Below the pieces are notes generated by a model. The model saw only the letters and a program-made list of their open reading frames with translations. It was not told where the DNA came from and did no database searches. Below are positions 46,541-58,207 of a stretch of 64,000 nt of DNA, in pieces (position 1 is the stretch's first letter; each line of letters opens with the position of its first letter). Source of the stretch: [Chlorobium] sp. 445. Lineage in GTDB: Bacteria > Bacteroidota > Chlorobiia > Chlorobiales > Thermochlorobacteraceae. The translations under genes were made by a program, and so were the position numbers. The DNA is taken from positions 173,859-237,858 of the forward strand of contig NSLH01000001.1 in NCBI GenBank assembly GCA_002763895.1, written 5' to 3'.

Positions 46541-47526
46541 CTATGACACGGTCTTTGGTGCAAAAATTGTGCGGATGATGTCTTCAATTGGAACTTCCTC
46601 AATGTTCAAATCTGTAACAGGAAGCGACGACAAAATTTCCGCGGAACTTTTGGAAATGGCTTGACGTGGCACACGCAATTTAGCAAAAAGCGGTGAGTAG
46701 GCTTCAAGTTGACCGAACCGTTCAAGGTGTGCGCGCTCAACCGGTGAAGAAAACTCAAGCGAGAGCAGTTTCTCAGATGAAAACTGCTCAATAATTGCTG
46801 CTAACTCTCCATCAAAAAAATTTTACCTGAATCAATAATGAGAACACGCTTGCAGAGTGTCTCAATATCTTGCATGTAATGACTGGTGAGCAAAATGGTC
46901 GTTTGAGCTTCTTCGTTATAGCGTTGGATAAACTCTCGGATGGATTTTTGTGCTACCACATCTAAGCCAATCGTTGGCTCATCCAAAAAAAGGACTTTTG
47001 GGGAGTGCAAGAGTGCACCAATAAGTTCCATTTTCATGCGCTCGCCCAGCGACAAGCGCCGCAGTTGAACATGAAGTTTATCTTCCACATCGAGCAACTT
47101 AGTAAGTCGCTGCAATTGCATGGTATAGTCTCTATCGGGGATTTCATAAATTTCTTTGAGTAAAAGAAAAGAATCTTCAGCAGGCAAATCCCACAAAAGT
47201 TGATTTTTCTGTCCAAGTACAATTGAGAACTGACGACGAAACGCATTCTTCCGCTCCCAAGGCGTATAGCCTAAGACGCTCACTGTGCCCGAAGTAGGAT
47301 AAAGTAAGCCTGCAAGAATTTTCAGGGTTGTGGTTTTGCCAGCACCATTTGCACCCAAGAATCCGACCAGTTCGCCTTGTTTGATTTCAAAGGAGACATC
47401 ATCTACAGCAACGTGCGTTACATACTGACGCTTGAAGAGACTTTTGAGGGCGCCAGCTAAGCCTGGTTCTTTCTTGAGCGAGCGGTATTGCTTTCGCAGA
47501 TGCTTTACGTAGATAGCAATGTTCAT
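46541..47526 (-). CDS. ABC transporter ATP-binding protein, ABC-2 type (frameshifted)
   Basis: The nucleotide-binding domain has Walker A GANGAGKTTT, a signature in the form LSLGERMKME, Walker B VLFLDEPT and the His switch LLTSHYMQD. The coding frame breaks at the seven-A run 46814-46820 (plus strand). Eight would continue GKIFFDGELAAIIEQF and about 90 further residues to a stop at 46541, for 328 residues in total. The C-terminal extension is typical of the ABC-2 polysaccharide/drug exporter group. No permease gene adjoins it; the start overlaps the upstream exonuclease-like gene by four bases (ATGA), implying translational coupling. Confidence 0.85.
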
Positions 47527-48542
47527 TTGAAGTGCACAACAACGGAAATTGGCAAGCGATTGCTGTAGCCACCGATGTAGCGCTCATTGAAGAAAGTGCT
47601 GAACAACTGACCTGTGGGGTCGCTACGGCGCGAAGCTTGAAAGAGATAAGGTGCAGAGAACGCTTGCAGCGCATTAGTAAAGACATAGAAATCTTTTTGA
47701 TCGAGCATGAATGCAGAAACCAGTACTTGGTCAAATGCATACCACTTAGCACGTAGGCGTGCCGTGCCGCTATTGGGTGAAAGGAGAGAGAGATTGAGCA
47801 GAAAGTCTGATGCAGCAGAGCGCACAAAAGATGAGTCGCCACTGGCGCGAATGGCGTCGCTGAATACGGGGTCGTTCGGTGTGATGTTGAAATCACCTAC
47901 GACAACAATGTTGGGTTCTTTTTCGCTCTCTTGCAAACTGGCGATAATACTGCGCACAAGACGCGCTGCCTGCTCTCGAGCAGCCTTCACTGAAGAATTA
48001 AAGAGCTTTGGCTCTTCCCAATGATTGAAGATGAGGTTGAGCAACTTACCACGATAATCGAGCTTAACGAGAATAATATCGCGCGTCGCTACAGCAACTG
48101 TATCAAGCATTGTTGCATAATTTCCTGCAAAGTTCAGGCTAAACTTGCGTCGGTTAAATACCACGCCGATATCTCTGCCTTTGGCATCAGGGGATTCAAA
48201 ATACACGATTTGGAAGTCGTTGGTCTTGAGGTATTTCTGAAACAGCGTATCCAGCAGCCATTGATGCTCGACATTGCAGAAGCCCATCACATCGGGCAAT
48301 GTAAAGCCACGCGATTGAGCAAGGTCGCGAATCGTTTGAGCCAGCCGCTGAAATTTCAGCTGCAGTTTCTCTTCAGTCCATTGATATTTGCCGCTCGGCG
48401 TGAAATCAGCATCGGTAGTGGAGTCCTGCCGGGTATCATAGAGGGCTTCAACATTCCACCACGCCACAAGAAACGATGATTGCTGTTGAGCAAAAAGCGA
48501 AGTAGAAAACGCAAAAAAGAGCAAAACAAAAAGTATACGCAT
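47523..48542 (-). CDS. Exported endonuclease/exonuclease/phosphatase family protein
   Basis: A 339-residue protein with a signal peptide (cut near LFAQQ). The EEP fold shows AWWNVEALYD at the N-terminus, DVMGFCNVEHQWLL, LNLIFNHWEEP and the VVGDFNITPNDPV catalytic Asp/Asn motif. The C-terminal His step expected in SNRLPISVVVHFK is replaced by SNRLP, where family members often have SDHLP. It might degrade nucleic acid or act as a phosphodiesterase in the periplasm. Overlaps the downstream ABC gene by four bases. Confidence 0.85.
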   Translation of the reverse strand: MRILFVLLFFAFSTSLFAQQQSSFLVAWWNVEALYDTRQDSTTDADFTPSGKYQWTEEKLQLKFQRLAQTIRDLAQSRGFTLPDVMGFCNVEHQWLLDTLFQKYLKTNDFQIVYFESPDAKGRDIGVVFNRRKFSLNFAGNYATMLDTVAVATRDIILVKLDYRGKLLNLIFNHWEEPKLFNSSVKAAREQAARLVRSIIASLQESEKEPNIVVVGDFNITPNDPVFSDAIRASGDSSFVRSAASDFLLNLSLLSPNSGTARLRAKWYAFDQVLVSAFMLDQKDFYVFTNALQAFSAPYLFQASRRSDPTGQLFSTFFNERYIGGYSNRLPISVVVHFK

Positions 48543-48587
48543 CTATAGCGTTTAGAATTAGGCAAAACTTTCACAAAAAGCTATGCA

Positions 48588-48595
48588 CAAAATTA
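48588..48595 (-). promoter_or_regulatory. Possible -7 box (TAnnTTTG) for the EEP gene
   Basis: The minus strand reads TAATTTTG 46 bases before the ATG at 48542. No TTG element lies at the usual distance. Confidence 0.25.
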
Positions 48596-48604
48596 GTGCA
48601 AAAC

Positions 48605-49441
48605 TCAGTCGCTAAGAAATTTGCAGACAATCTCAACGAACTCGCGTGGTTTTTCAACCATGGGCACATGTCCACAATTTGGAATCATGTGCACTGTACT
48701 GCTGGGCAATTCGCGTTTTGCAATCTCGGCATACTTTGCAGGAATAAATCGGTCATTTTCGCCCCAGAGAATCAAAATTGGCAAGCGTAGTTCTTTAAGA
48801 CGATTGCGAATGCCGGTGCGACGCAGATCAAGATGGCGGTAGTCACGATTAAGCGCCATCATGGCTTCAAAATTTTCACGGCTTTTAACCATTTCGACAT
48901 TGCGCCGAAAATGCTCATCCGTAATCAGTGAAGGATCGTGATAGACGCTGCGCATGGTTTGACGCACAAATGCAGGTGAAGAGACGAGACGCCGAACAAG
49001 ATGACGCACACCCCAGAGACTTGCTGCACGCACAAACGAGGGCACGTACAAAAACCCGTCGGTGTTACTAACCACCAACTTCGTGAGTGTGTTAGGGTAG
49101 AGCACCGAGAGTGCAAGCAGGTATTTGCCGCCCATAGAATGCCCGATGGCATAAAGGTTTTTACCTGAACAGGCGTTGGTCTTCTGCAAAAACTCCAACA
49201 TCAATTTTGCATAAAACGAGAGAGAATAGCGCACTTCAACGGGTTTGTCGGATTTACCAAAACCTAAAAGGTCTAAGGCTAAGACACGATAACGCTGGGC
49301 AAAGGCAGGAATAACTTTTTCAAAAATTTCAAGTGAAGAGGAAAATCCATGGGCAAGAAATAGCGCATCGCCTGTACCTGCTTCCACGTAGCGATGCTTG
49401 TAGCCAGAGAGCGTGATGAATTTCGTTTCAATATTCAACAT
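48605..49441 (-). CDS. Alpha/beta-hydrolase
   Basis: Has 278 residues with an oxyanion region LAHGFSSSLEIFE, nucleophile elbow IGHSMGGKYLL (catalytic Ser), acid in LWGENDRFIP and His in NCGHVPMVEKP, so the triad is complete. No signal peptide. The start at 49441 (MLNIETKFITLSGYKHRY) fits the family; an upstream in-frame ATG would overlap the BCD gene. It follows a BCD transporter in the photosynthesis cluster by 38 bases. Some phototroph clusters hold a similar hydrolase (BchO), but identity with it is not shown. Confidence 0.88.
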   Translation of the reverse strand: MLNIETKFITLSGYKHRYVEAGTGDALFLAHGFSSSLEIFEKVIPAFAQRYRVLALDLLGFGKSDKPVEVRYSLSFYAKLMLEFLQKTNACSGKNLYAIGHSMGGKYLLALSVLYPNTLTKLVVSNTDGFLYVPSFVRAASLWGVRHLVRRLVSSPAFVRQTMRSVYHDPSLITDEHFRRNVEMVKSRENFEAMMALNRDYRHLDLRRTGIRNRLKELRLPILILWGENDRFIPAKYAEIAKRELPSSTVHMIPNCGHVPMVEKPREFVEIVCKFLSD

Positions 49442-49479
49442 AATACTACACAGTTGACACAAGTGTAAGCAATATACAA

Positions 49480-50820
49480 CTATGTACGCGATGCTTGAAG
49501 GCGTAACTTCTCTACGCTCGTTGGACGCAGTGCCAAGACGCACCAGAGCATAAAGCCAGCCTCAATAAGAAAAATCATAGCGTAGCCAATCGCTGTGCTT
49601 GAAAAGACGGCGCTGCGTACCAACACATGATGCAAAATGCCGGAGACCAGAAACGATAAGCCCAATCCAAGTGCTTGTGCAATGCTCCACAGCCCGAGAT
49701 ACTTGCCCGTCTCGCCTTCGACGGTCATGTCAGACATCATGGTAACAGCGCAGAAGGTAAAGACGCCGACACATAGCCCATTGAGCGCCATGGCGGCATA
49801 AAGCAGCGGCAAAGTTTCCTTGACAATTGCAAGTGAGATGAAAAGAAAGGAGAGTGTAGCGCCAAATCCGCTGTAAGCTGCTAGCGTTTTGCGTTTTTCG
49901 AGCGGTAGGGCAGGCGTCTTGAGCCGAGGCTCACCCATGAGTTTTGCACCGAACGCTGCCGTGAGTCCCATGCCAATCGTAACGGTGCCATTAAAAATTT
50001 GCTGGAAGATGGTCGACTCGCCTACGCTCATCGCAAAGACTTCACCACCGAGAATTTCTTGCAACAAATCTTGCGAGAAAATGCCCATAAAGCAAAGTGC
50101 AACAAAGAGAAAAAACTTTTGCGCAGCCAGATTGCCTGACAGCAAGCGCAGTGATTCGCCGATAGGATTATGGTCTATGGCTTTCTCTGCATCGAGTTTG
50201 AGAAGTTCAGCAAGCTCTGTTTTGCTACGGCGTTTTTCTAAGCCTAGCACACTGAGCAGACCGAGTGCCATAACCACAAAAGGTGTCAGCGAGTAGAGAA
50301 ATTGCATGGACTCATAGCTAAACTCGGGCATAAGCCAGCGGAAGATGCCTGCCCACACGACAATGATGAGTGTTTGCCCTGTCCATGCAGCAGCAAAGAC
50401 ACTGCTGCGTTGCTGCGCTTCGGTGCACTCTGCAATCAAATCTAAGTAAGTATTTGCCATCAAGGCAATTGCAGCACCAAAAATGAAAAAGAGCACAAAG
50501 CCTGTTGCCATTGCCCACAGTGCACCTTCGGACATGGCTTGCAGAACGCTAGGCATAGGCGGAAAGATCAGTGCCCCCATAAGCAAGCCAAGCAGCAAAT
50601 AGGGACTGCGTCGATAGCCGAAAATCGGATAACGACTGGTGAGCCGACCAAACAGCGGTTGCATGGGTCCGAAAAGTGGATAGAGACCAATCATCGTGGC
50701 GATGATGATTGCTGAAAGACCAACTTCTAAAATAGCCACACGATTAAAATTGACTGTAACGAGTGCAAACATCCAAGCTATGGCAAACTTGGAGAGCATG
50801 AATTGAAGTGTTACGCGCAT
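49480..50820 (-). CDS. BCD (PucC/Bch2) family MFS transporter 1
   Basis: Has 446 residues and twelve predicted helices, with the family start VNFNRVAILEVGL and the RYPIFGYRRSPYLLLG loop. PucC-family proteins are tied to pigment-protein assembly in phototrophs and probably move (bacterio)chlorophyll; the exact cargo is unproven. The gene overlaps the end of bchJ by ten bases (50811-50820), so the two are translationally coupled. It is closer to paralogue 3 (56842) than to paralogue 2 (51506). Confidence 0.92.
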   Translation of the reverse strand: MRVTLQFMLSKFAIAWMFALVTVNFNRVAILEVGLSAIIIATMIGLYPLFGPMQPLFGRLTSRYPIFGYRRSPYLLLGLLMGALIFPPMPSVLQAMSEGALWAMATGFVLFFIFGAAIALMANTYLDLIAECTEAQQRSSVFAAAWTGQTLIIVVWAGIFRWLMPEFSYESMQFLYSLTPFVVMALGLLSVLGLEKRRSKTELAELLKLDAEKAIDHNPIGESLRLLSGNLAAQKFFLFVALCFMGIFSQDLLQEILGGEVFAMSVGESTIFQQIFNGTVTIGMGLTAAFGAKLMGEPRLKTPALPLEKRKTLAAYSGFGATLSFLFISLAIVKETLPLLYAAMALNGLCVGVFTFCAVTMMSDMTVEGETGKYLGLWSIAQALGLGLSFLVSGILHHVLVRSAVFSSTAIGYAMIFLIEAGFMLWCVLALRPTSVEKLRLQASRT

Positions 50821-51488
50821 TGTTGTTCAAGATTAGACTGATGCGTGATAATCTGCGCTGAATATCGACACAACAGCGCCTGATCGGAGGGCACGACTTG
50901 GATATTAAAATCGGTCGGGTCTTTGAAGAGTGTCTGGAACAAGGTTTGCAGTGCTCCACCGAAAAAAAGTGCGACTTCATAGTGTGCAGATTCTCTGACT
51001 AAAATTGTGGCTTCAATGCCAGAATGAACTTGGTAGGAGAATTCGCCGCTGCCTGCAAAGGTCCAAGCGTGTTTGGCAATAGACCAGAGCAAGAGTTTGG
51101 CTGCCCAGCGTGTCGGCAAGCGTTTAAGCAGAAGCTGGAAGGCCTTCGGAATGCGTGCTTGCAGAAGGTAGTGCGCTGTGCCTTCACCAGCGTTGAGCAA
51201 AATGGTGTTGCGTGCATCTTCATCAAAGTGTTCGCAGACGCTGTGCACTAAGCGATGAAACTCGCGTTCATCGACCATCTCGTGAGGGCGTTCGGCAATG
51301 TACTTCTCCAAACCCGCAGTAAGCAGGGCTTGTTGTGCAGCGTTTTCGCCGAACTGCGACGCAATCGCATTGAAAGTTTGAATGATACCGTTCGGTCCCA
51401 TCTTTGCTACAGGTGCACCAGATGGCACTTTGCCCATGAACGACGCTGCTGCGGTGATGCGCGCCGTTGTGTTCTTTTCGCTATACAT
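50811..51488 (-). CDS. bchJ: BchJ, V4R-domain bacteriochlorophyll biosynthesis protein
   Basis: A 225-residue cytoplasmic protein of the BchJ family. The C-terminal half resembles the V4R small-molecule-binding domain (GEGTAHYLLQARIPKAFQ). It was once named 4-vinyl reductase, but in green sulfur bacteria its loss does not remove that reaction, so a substrate-carrier role is favoured in the literature. It sits between two BCD transporter genes and overlaps the downstream one, a context that supports a pigment-handling role. Confidence 0.85.
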   Translation of the reverse strand: MYSEKNTTARITAAASFMGKVPSGAPVAKMGPNGIIQTFNAIASQFGENAAQQALLTAGLEKYIAERPHEMVDEREFHRLVHSVCEHFDEDARNTILLNAGEGTAHYLLQARIPKAFQLLLKRLPTRWAAKLLLWSIAKHAWTFAGSGEFSYQVHSGIEATILVRESAHYEVALFFGGALQTLFQTLFKDPTDFNIQVVPSDQALLCRYSAQIITHQSNLEQQCA

Positions 51489-51505
51489 AGCTTACAAGCT
51501 TTTGT

Positions 51506-52813
51506 TTAGTTTGCATCTGCCGCAAGTACAATAGATTCTGTCAGGCTTTCGCGTGGCTTATTTGCCAGATTTTCTGAGACGTGGCGCAAGAGCAAGAGCG
51601 AGACGCCTAAAAGTAGTGCTTGGGTAAAAAACACACTCACATAGCCCAGAAGCGGACTGCCAAGCAAGTAGGTGAGTGTATCGCGCCAGACCCCACTGAG
51701 GAAATTTCCTAATGCACGCGACAGGGCATCTGCAATGCCCCACGCTCCCATGTAGAGTCCAACTTGCCCTTCTGGCGTCATGCTCAGCATCAAAGCAAGA
51801 TTCGTAGAGGTGGCAATGCCTGTGCCAAAGCCCAGCATGGCAAGTCCGACAAGAAAGGAAGTTTTCAACGAAAGCAAGCCACTCATTGCAATCGTGAGCA
51901 ATCCGCCAGCAGCAAGCAGTAGTCCTAATCGTGCGCCTTGTTTGCGAGAAAAAATCCGATTGAGCACAAAGCCATAGAGCAGCATCGCCGAGAGAGTTGC
52001 AGTGCCCCAGATAGCAGTAAGCTGTGTTGTTTCTTTGACACTCATCTCAAAGGCTTTTGCCGCAAAAGGCTCAAGCAGAACATCTTGCCCAAGAATAGAC
52101 GCCAGCATCAGCACAAGGTAGATGAAAAAGATTCTGACCTCTGCCTTTTTGGCGAGCTCTGAAAAAATCACACTTGGCAAGAGCCGTTCTGGCGCGGCAG
52201 TCCGCTGCAGCGTTACTTTGGGTTCTATGCCCCACAGTCCAAGCGCGACACATGAGAGCGAGACAAGTCCGACAACTTGAAAGACACGGATGAGTGCGGC
52301 ATCTGAATACGGTGAGAGTGCGCGCCCAATCAAAATTGCAGAGGCAATTGAGCCCAGAATCATCATCACCCACATGACCGAGACGACACGCGGTCTTTCT
52401 GTGGCTGTAGAGAGTTCACTTGCAAGCGACAGATAAGAGACTACGGCGAGATTGTAGCCGATACCCCAGAGTCCAAAGCCAGCAAGAGCGAGCGGGATAG
52501 CAAAGACAAGTTTTTCTGCTATTGCGAGCGCAGCAAGGGGTGTAAGTTGCAAGCCAATTGCGCACAAGAGTGCACCCGTGAGGATGTAGGGCGTGCGTCG
52601 TCGCCCTGCAATCGGATGTGTATCGGCGTAGCGACCGATGAAGACTTGCAGTGGCGAAAAAAGATAGGGCATGACCATAAGCAAGGCGACGACACTTGCC
52701 AAAATTTCAAACTCGTGAATCATCACACGGTTTAAGACCCCTGTAATCGGCACAAAGGTGAGCGTTACAGACAAATGCACTAGCCCAAGCCGGAAGTTTT
52801 GAAAGAGGCTCAT
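51506..52813 (-). CDS. BCD (PucC/Bch2) family MFS transporter 2
   Basis: Has twelve helices and the family N-terminus SLFQNFRLGLVHLSVTLTF followed by GVLNRVMIHEF and the AGRRRTPYILTG loop. The start at 52813 (435 residues) fits other members; an ATG at 52846 would overlap bchL by ten bases. It is the most divergent of the three paralogues. Placed between bchL and bchJ, probably co-transcribed. Confidence 0.9.
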   Translation of the reverse strand: MSLFQNFRLGLVHLSVTLTFVPITGVLNRVMIHEFEILASVVALLMVMPYLFSPLQVFIGRYADTHPIAGRRRTPYILTGALLCAIGLQLTPLAALAIAEKLVFAIPLALAGFGLWGIGYNLAVVSYLSLASELSTATERPRVVSVMWVMMILGSIASAILIGRALSPYSDAALIRVFQVVGLVSLSCVALGLWGIEPKVTLQRTAAPERLLPSVIFSELAKKAEVRIFFIYLVLMLASILGQDVLLEPFAAKAFEMSVKETTQLTAIWGTATLSAMLLYGFVLNRIFSRKQGARLGLLLAAGGLLTIAMSGLLSLKTSFLVGLAMLGFGTGIATSTNLALMLSMTPEGQVGLYMGAWGIADALSRALGNFLSGVWRDTLTYLLGSPLLGYVSVFFTQALLLGVSLLLLRHVSENLANKPRESLTESIVLAADAN

Positions 52814-52836
52814 TGTTCGAAAGTGTTTAGTTAGGT

Positions 52837-55356
<2,520 letters not shown>

Positions 55357-55421
55357 CGTTATTCTCCTTTTAAGGTTAGCTTGCGCAAGGCGTTGTGTTC
55401 ATGTCTGGCTTGCGCAGTGTT

Positions 55422-55453
55422 AAAAAAATAGCAGCTTTATTTTGCGTGCTGCT
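55422..55453 (-). terminator. Rho-independent terminator of bchN
   Basis: On the minus strand AGCAGC (55453-55448) pairs with GCTGCT (55435-55430), 12-base loop, followed by seven T. It separates bchN from the bchB operon. Confidence 0.75.
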
Positions 55454-55467
55454 CTCAGCAATAGCTT

Positions 55468-56721
55468 TTAGGTTGAACTTGGCATGGCATTCAGTGTCCA
55501 GAGCGCAGAATCAAACTTGGGTAGGTGCGCTTTGCGTAGCAATGGGCGCGTAAGCAATTCTGCCAGCGAGACTGTGCCACTCCAGCCATGCAATGGCATC
55601 AGCACAAACTCCATGCTCCACTTGACCGTGATACCTTTGCCAATAAGCGGATTAGCCGTCATCAGTGAGGTGATGACAAGATCGGGCGGCTGGACTTGCA
55701 TATCACTGACTTGGCGATGGAAATTCGGCTGTTCAACGATGCGTACGGCACTGAGTTGCTCAAGCTCTTTTGCGTGAAATTTTTTGTTGATATAGACGCT
55801 GCTGACTTCGGCAATGTTGGCGCCAGCATTCTTCAGAAAGCGTGCCAGTGGCAGTTCAAGCAGTGAATCTGCGGTGATAAAGACACGCCGTCCTTTGAGT
55901 AACTCTGTATGCGTCTTGATGCGCTCCCAAGCGGCGGCTTCGCGCTCACGCAGGTCGAGAGTAATGCCAAATTCTTTTGCAAGGTCTTCCCAAAATTGGC
56001 GTGTGCCATCAGGTCCGAACGGGAAAAGCGATGAGAGCACTTTTGCCCCGCGCTCACGGCTAAGGCGCGTAGCAACTTTGGCAAGGTAAGGTTGCAAAGG
56101 TGCAACAACTGTTCCTGCGCCAATAGGCGGAAGTTCATGCAAGTAATTAGCGGGCAAAAACCCTGCGACAGGAATACCTAACGCTTCTGCTTCGCGCCGA
56201 AAGTCCTCTGCCGTGGCATCGTTGATAGACCCTAAGAATACCACGCGTTTATCATGTGGTGCTGCAACAGGACACAGCGGCAGGAGTGCCTGCAAAACAG
56301 AATCCTCCGATTGACTGAAGGCAAACTCCAATCCACTTGCGGGTGCGAAGAGTACGGGAAGTTCTGGGGTGCTGAGTGAGCGAGCCAACTGCTCGAAATC
56401 AACTTTCATGACCTCGGGCGTACAGGACGAGAAAAGAAAAATCACAGACGGGTGATGATCGGCTTTAATTTCTTCGAGAATCGGTTTGAGATTGACATAA
56501 TCCTTGGAGAGATCGGCTTCTTCGAGCATAGCCACAGCAAAGCGGGGTTTTGCGAAAATCATCACACCAAGCGCATACTGCAAAAAGTGTGCGCAAGTGT
56601 GCGTGCCTAAGATGAGAAAAAAACTGTTGCGAATTTTTTGGTAGAGCCAGCCTACGCTTGCCAGACCACAAAAGCTGTGAATGGCATTATCTTCCCGAAT
56701 GATAGAATTACCCTGTTGCAT
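55468..56721 (-). CDS. bchN: Light-independent protochlorophyllide reductase subunit N
   Basis: Catalytic partner of BchB in reducing ring D of protochlorophyllide without light. The three cluster Cys are C18 ([11 protein letters not shown]), C43 ([10 protein letters not shown]) and C100 ([10 protein letters not shown]). Counting from the ATG at 56721 gives 417 residues; a GTG at 56730 adds three and cannot be ruled out. It is flanked by a terminator on each side, so it is probably a monocistronic transcript, unlike the bchN-B-L runs of many phototrophs. Confidence 0.96.
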   Translation of the reverse strand: MQQGNSIIREDNAIHSFCGLASVGWLYQKIRNSFFLILGTHTCAHFLQYALGVMIFAKPRFAVAMLEEADLSKDYVNLKPILEEIKADHHPSVIFLFSSCTPEVMKVDFEQLARSLSTPELPVLFAPASGLEFAFSQSEDSVLQALLPLCPVAAPHDKRVVFLGSINDATAEDFRREAEALGIPVAGFLPANYLHELPPIGAGTVVAPLQPYLAKVATRLSRERGAKVLSSLFPFGPDGTRQFWEDLAKEFGITLDLREREAAAWERIKTHTELLKGRRVFITADSLLELPLARFLKNAGANIAEVSSVYINKKFHAKELEQLSAVRIVEQPNFHRQVSDMQVQPPDLVITSLMTANPLIGKGITVKWSMEFVLMPLHGWSGTVSLAELLTRPLLRKAHLPKFDSALWTLNAMPSST

Positions 56722-56752
56722 AGCACGCACTGAATTTTGAGTGGATTAAAAC

Positions 56753-56790
56753 AAACCTCGCTTTCTGAACACTTCTGGAAAGCGAGGTTT
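56753..56790 (-). terminator. Strong terminator between BCD transporter 3 and bchN
   Basis: A perfect 13-bp stem (56753-56765 with 56778-56790) runs on the minus strand into GTTTGTTTTAAT. It ends the TonB receptor-BCD transcript before bchN. Confidence 0.8.
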
Positions 56791-56841
56791 TACTTCAGCA
56801 AGGCAAAAGAACAACCAGAGAGAACTACGAGGCTCGTGTGC

Positions 56842-58194
56842 TCACTCAGCTTGTGCTTCCAGCGACAGCAAGAGATCGCGCTGATGGAGTTGCTGAAAGT
56901 GTTGCACGTTGATACCAAAGAGCATGGCTGCACCCATCACCAGCAATGCAGCCTCAAAAAGAAAGATGATAGCGTAACCGACGCTTGCGGCTATACCAAT
57001 TTGTTCAATAAGCAGCGTAACCAAGCCACCCGACAAGAGACTTGCCATGCCATGTCCAATCATAATCGCAAAGCCCCAGAGACCCATATAAGTGGCTTTG
57101 GCATTTTCCACTGTTAAATCCATCATGGTTGTTACTGTGCCGAGCGTATGCAAGCCTGTTGAGATGCCCATGAGGAGCAAAGCGGTGTAGAGAAAGGTTC
57201 GCTCTTCAGTCAGTGAGACAGCAACAAGCAACAGCAAGCCTATGGCGGTACCATAATTACCGACCAGCGCAATATGCACTTTATTCATTGGGCGAATGGC
57301 TGTAGCAATACCCATTACGACCATGCTTAGCAAAGCGCCGCCGCCCCAGATTTGCTGAAATGATGTGGTTTCCTTGACGCTCATTGCCAAGACACTGGCA
57401 CCGAAGACCTCGAGAATTGAATCTTGAAGGAAGATGCCAGCAGTAGAGAGCAGCACGAAGAAGAAGAATTGCTCAATGGCTTTATCGTGACGAAGCATAG
57501 CCTGCATCATTTTGAAGACATTGCTGGGCAGGTTTGTGGCAACCTGTTTGCGCACAGCGTGAGGCGCACGTGGCTCGACACCAAGCAAGCCAAGAATGGC
57601 ACTTATACCTACAACGAAGGGGGTCAGCGCATAGAGTTCTTGCATCGTTTCAAATGTATAGACGGGCATAACAAACTTGATGTAAGCTGCAGAAAGAATC
57701 GTGCTGGCAATGGTCATGCTAAACATAGCTGTTACAGCAATGCCGCGCAGGTTGTAGGGCAAAACTTCAGCAGCGAGTGCATAGTGTGCCGAGCCTGCCA
57801 TATCCAGCCCGATGCCGTAGAGCAACAGTAACACGTAGCCCAAGACGAAAGCCCACACCATACCGCTACTCATCTCAAATGCCAGCAGAGGCAATGCTGG
57901 AAAGATGATTGCCGAGAGCATGGAGCCCAAAAGGAGATAGGGGGTGCGATGGCGTCCCCACAGCGGTCGCTCGTCAGAGAGTTTGCCGAACCAGACCTTG
58001 AATGGTGACGCCAAGTGATAGACACCCAACATGGTTGTGATAAGCACAGCGGCAATGCCAAGCTCATAAATCGTGATGCGATTAAAGTTGCTGCTGAGCA
58101 GTGCATACATCCAGCCGACACTGACTTTCAAGATGGCAAGTTGCACGATGATTCGGCTATTGCGCAACCGCCCAGACCATGCAAAAGCAGGCAT
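56842..58194 (-). CDS. BCD (PucC/Bch2) family MFS transporter 3
   Basis: Has 450 residues and twelve helices, with SNFNRITIYELGIAAVLITTM and the GRHRTPYLLLG loop, close in form to paralogue 1. It starts 13 bases after the TonB receptor stop, which implies co-transcription with it and an uptake or trafficking step shared between outer and inner membrane (inference). A strong terminator follows before bchN. Confidence 0.9.
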   Translation of the reverse strand: MPAFAWSGRLRNSRIIVQLAILKVSVGWMYALLSSNFNRITIYELGIAAVLITTMLGVYHLASPFKVWFGKLSDERPLWGRHRTPYLLLGSMLSAIIFPALPLLAFEMSSGMVWAFVLGYVLLLLYGIGLDMAGSAHYALAAEVLPYNLRGIAVTAMFSMTIASTILSAAYIKFVMPVYTFETMQELYALTPFVVGISAILGLLGVEPRAPHAVRKQVATNLPSNVFKMMQAMLRHDKAIEQFFFFVLLSTAGIFLQDSILEVFGASVLAMSVKETTSFQQIWGGGALLSMVVMGIATAIRPMNKVHIALVGNYGTAIGLLLLVAVSLTEERTFLYTALLLMGISTGLHTLGTVTTMMDLTVENAKATYMGLWGFAIMIGHGMASLLSGGLVTLLIEQIGIAASVGYAIIFLFEAALLVMGAAMLFGINVQHFQQLHQRDLLLSLEAQAE

Positions 58195-58207
58195 TGCCGT
58201 AGTGCAT

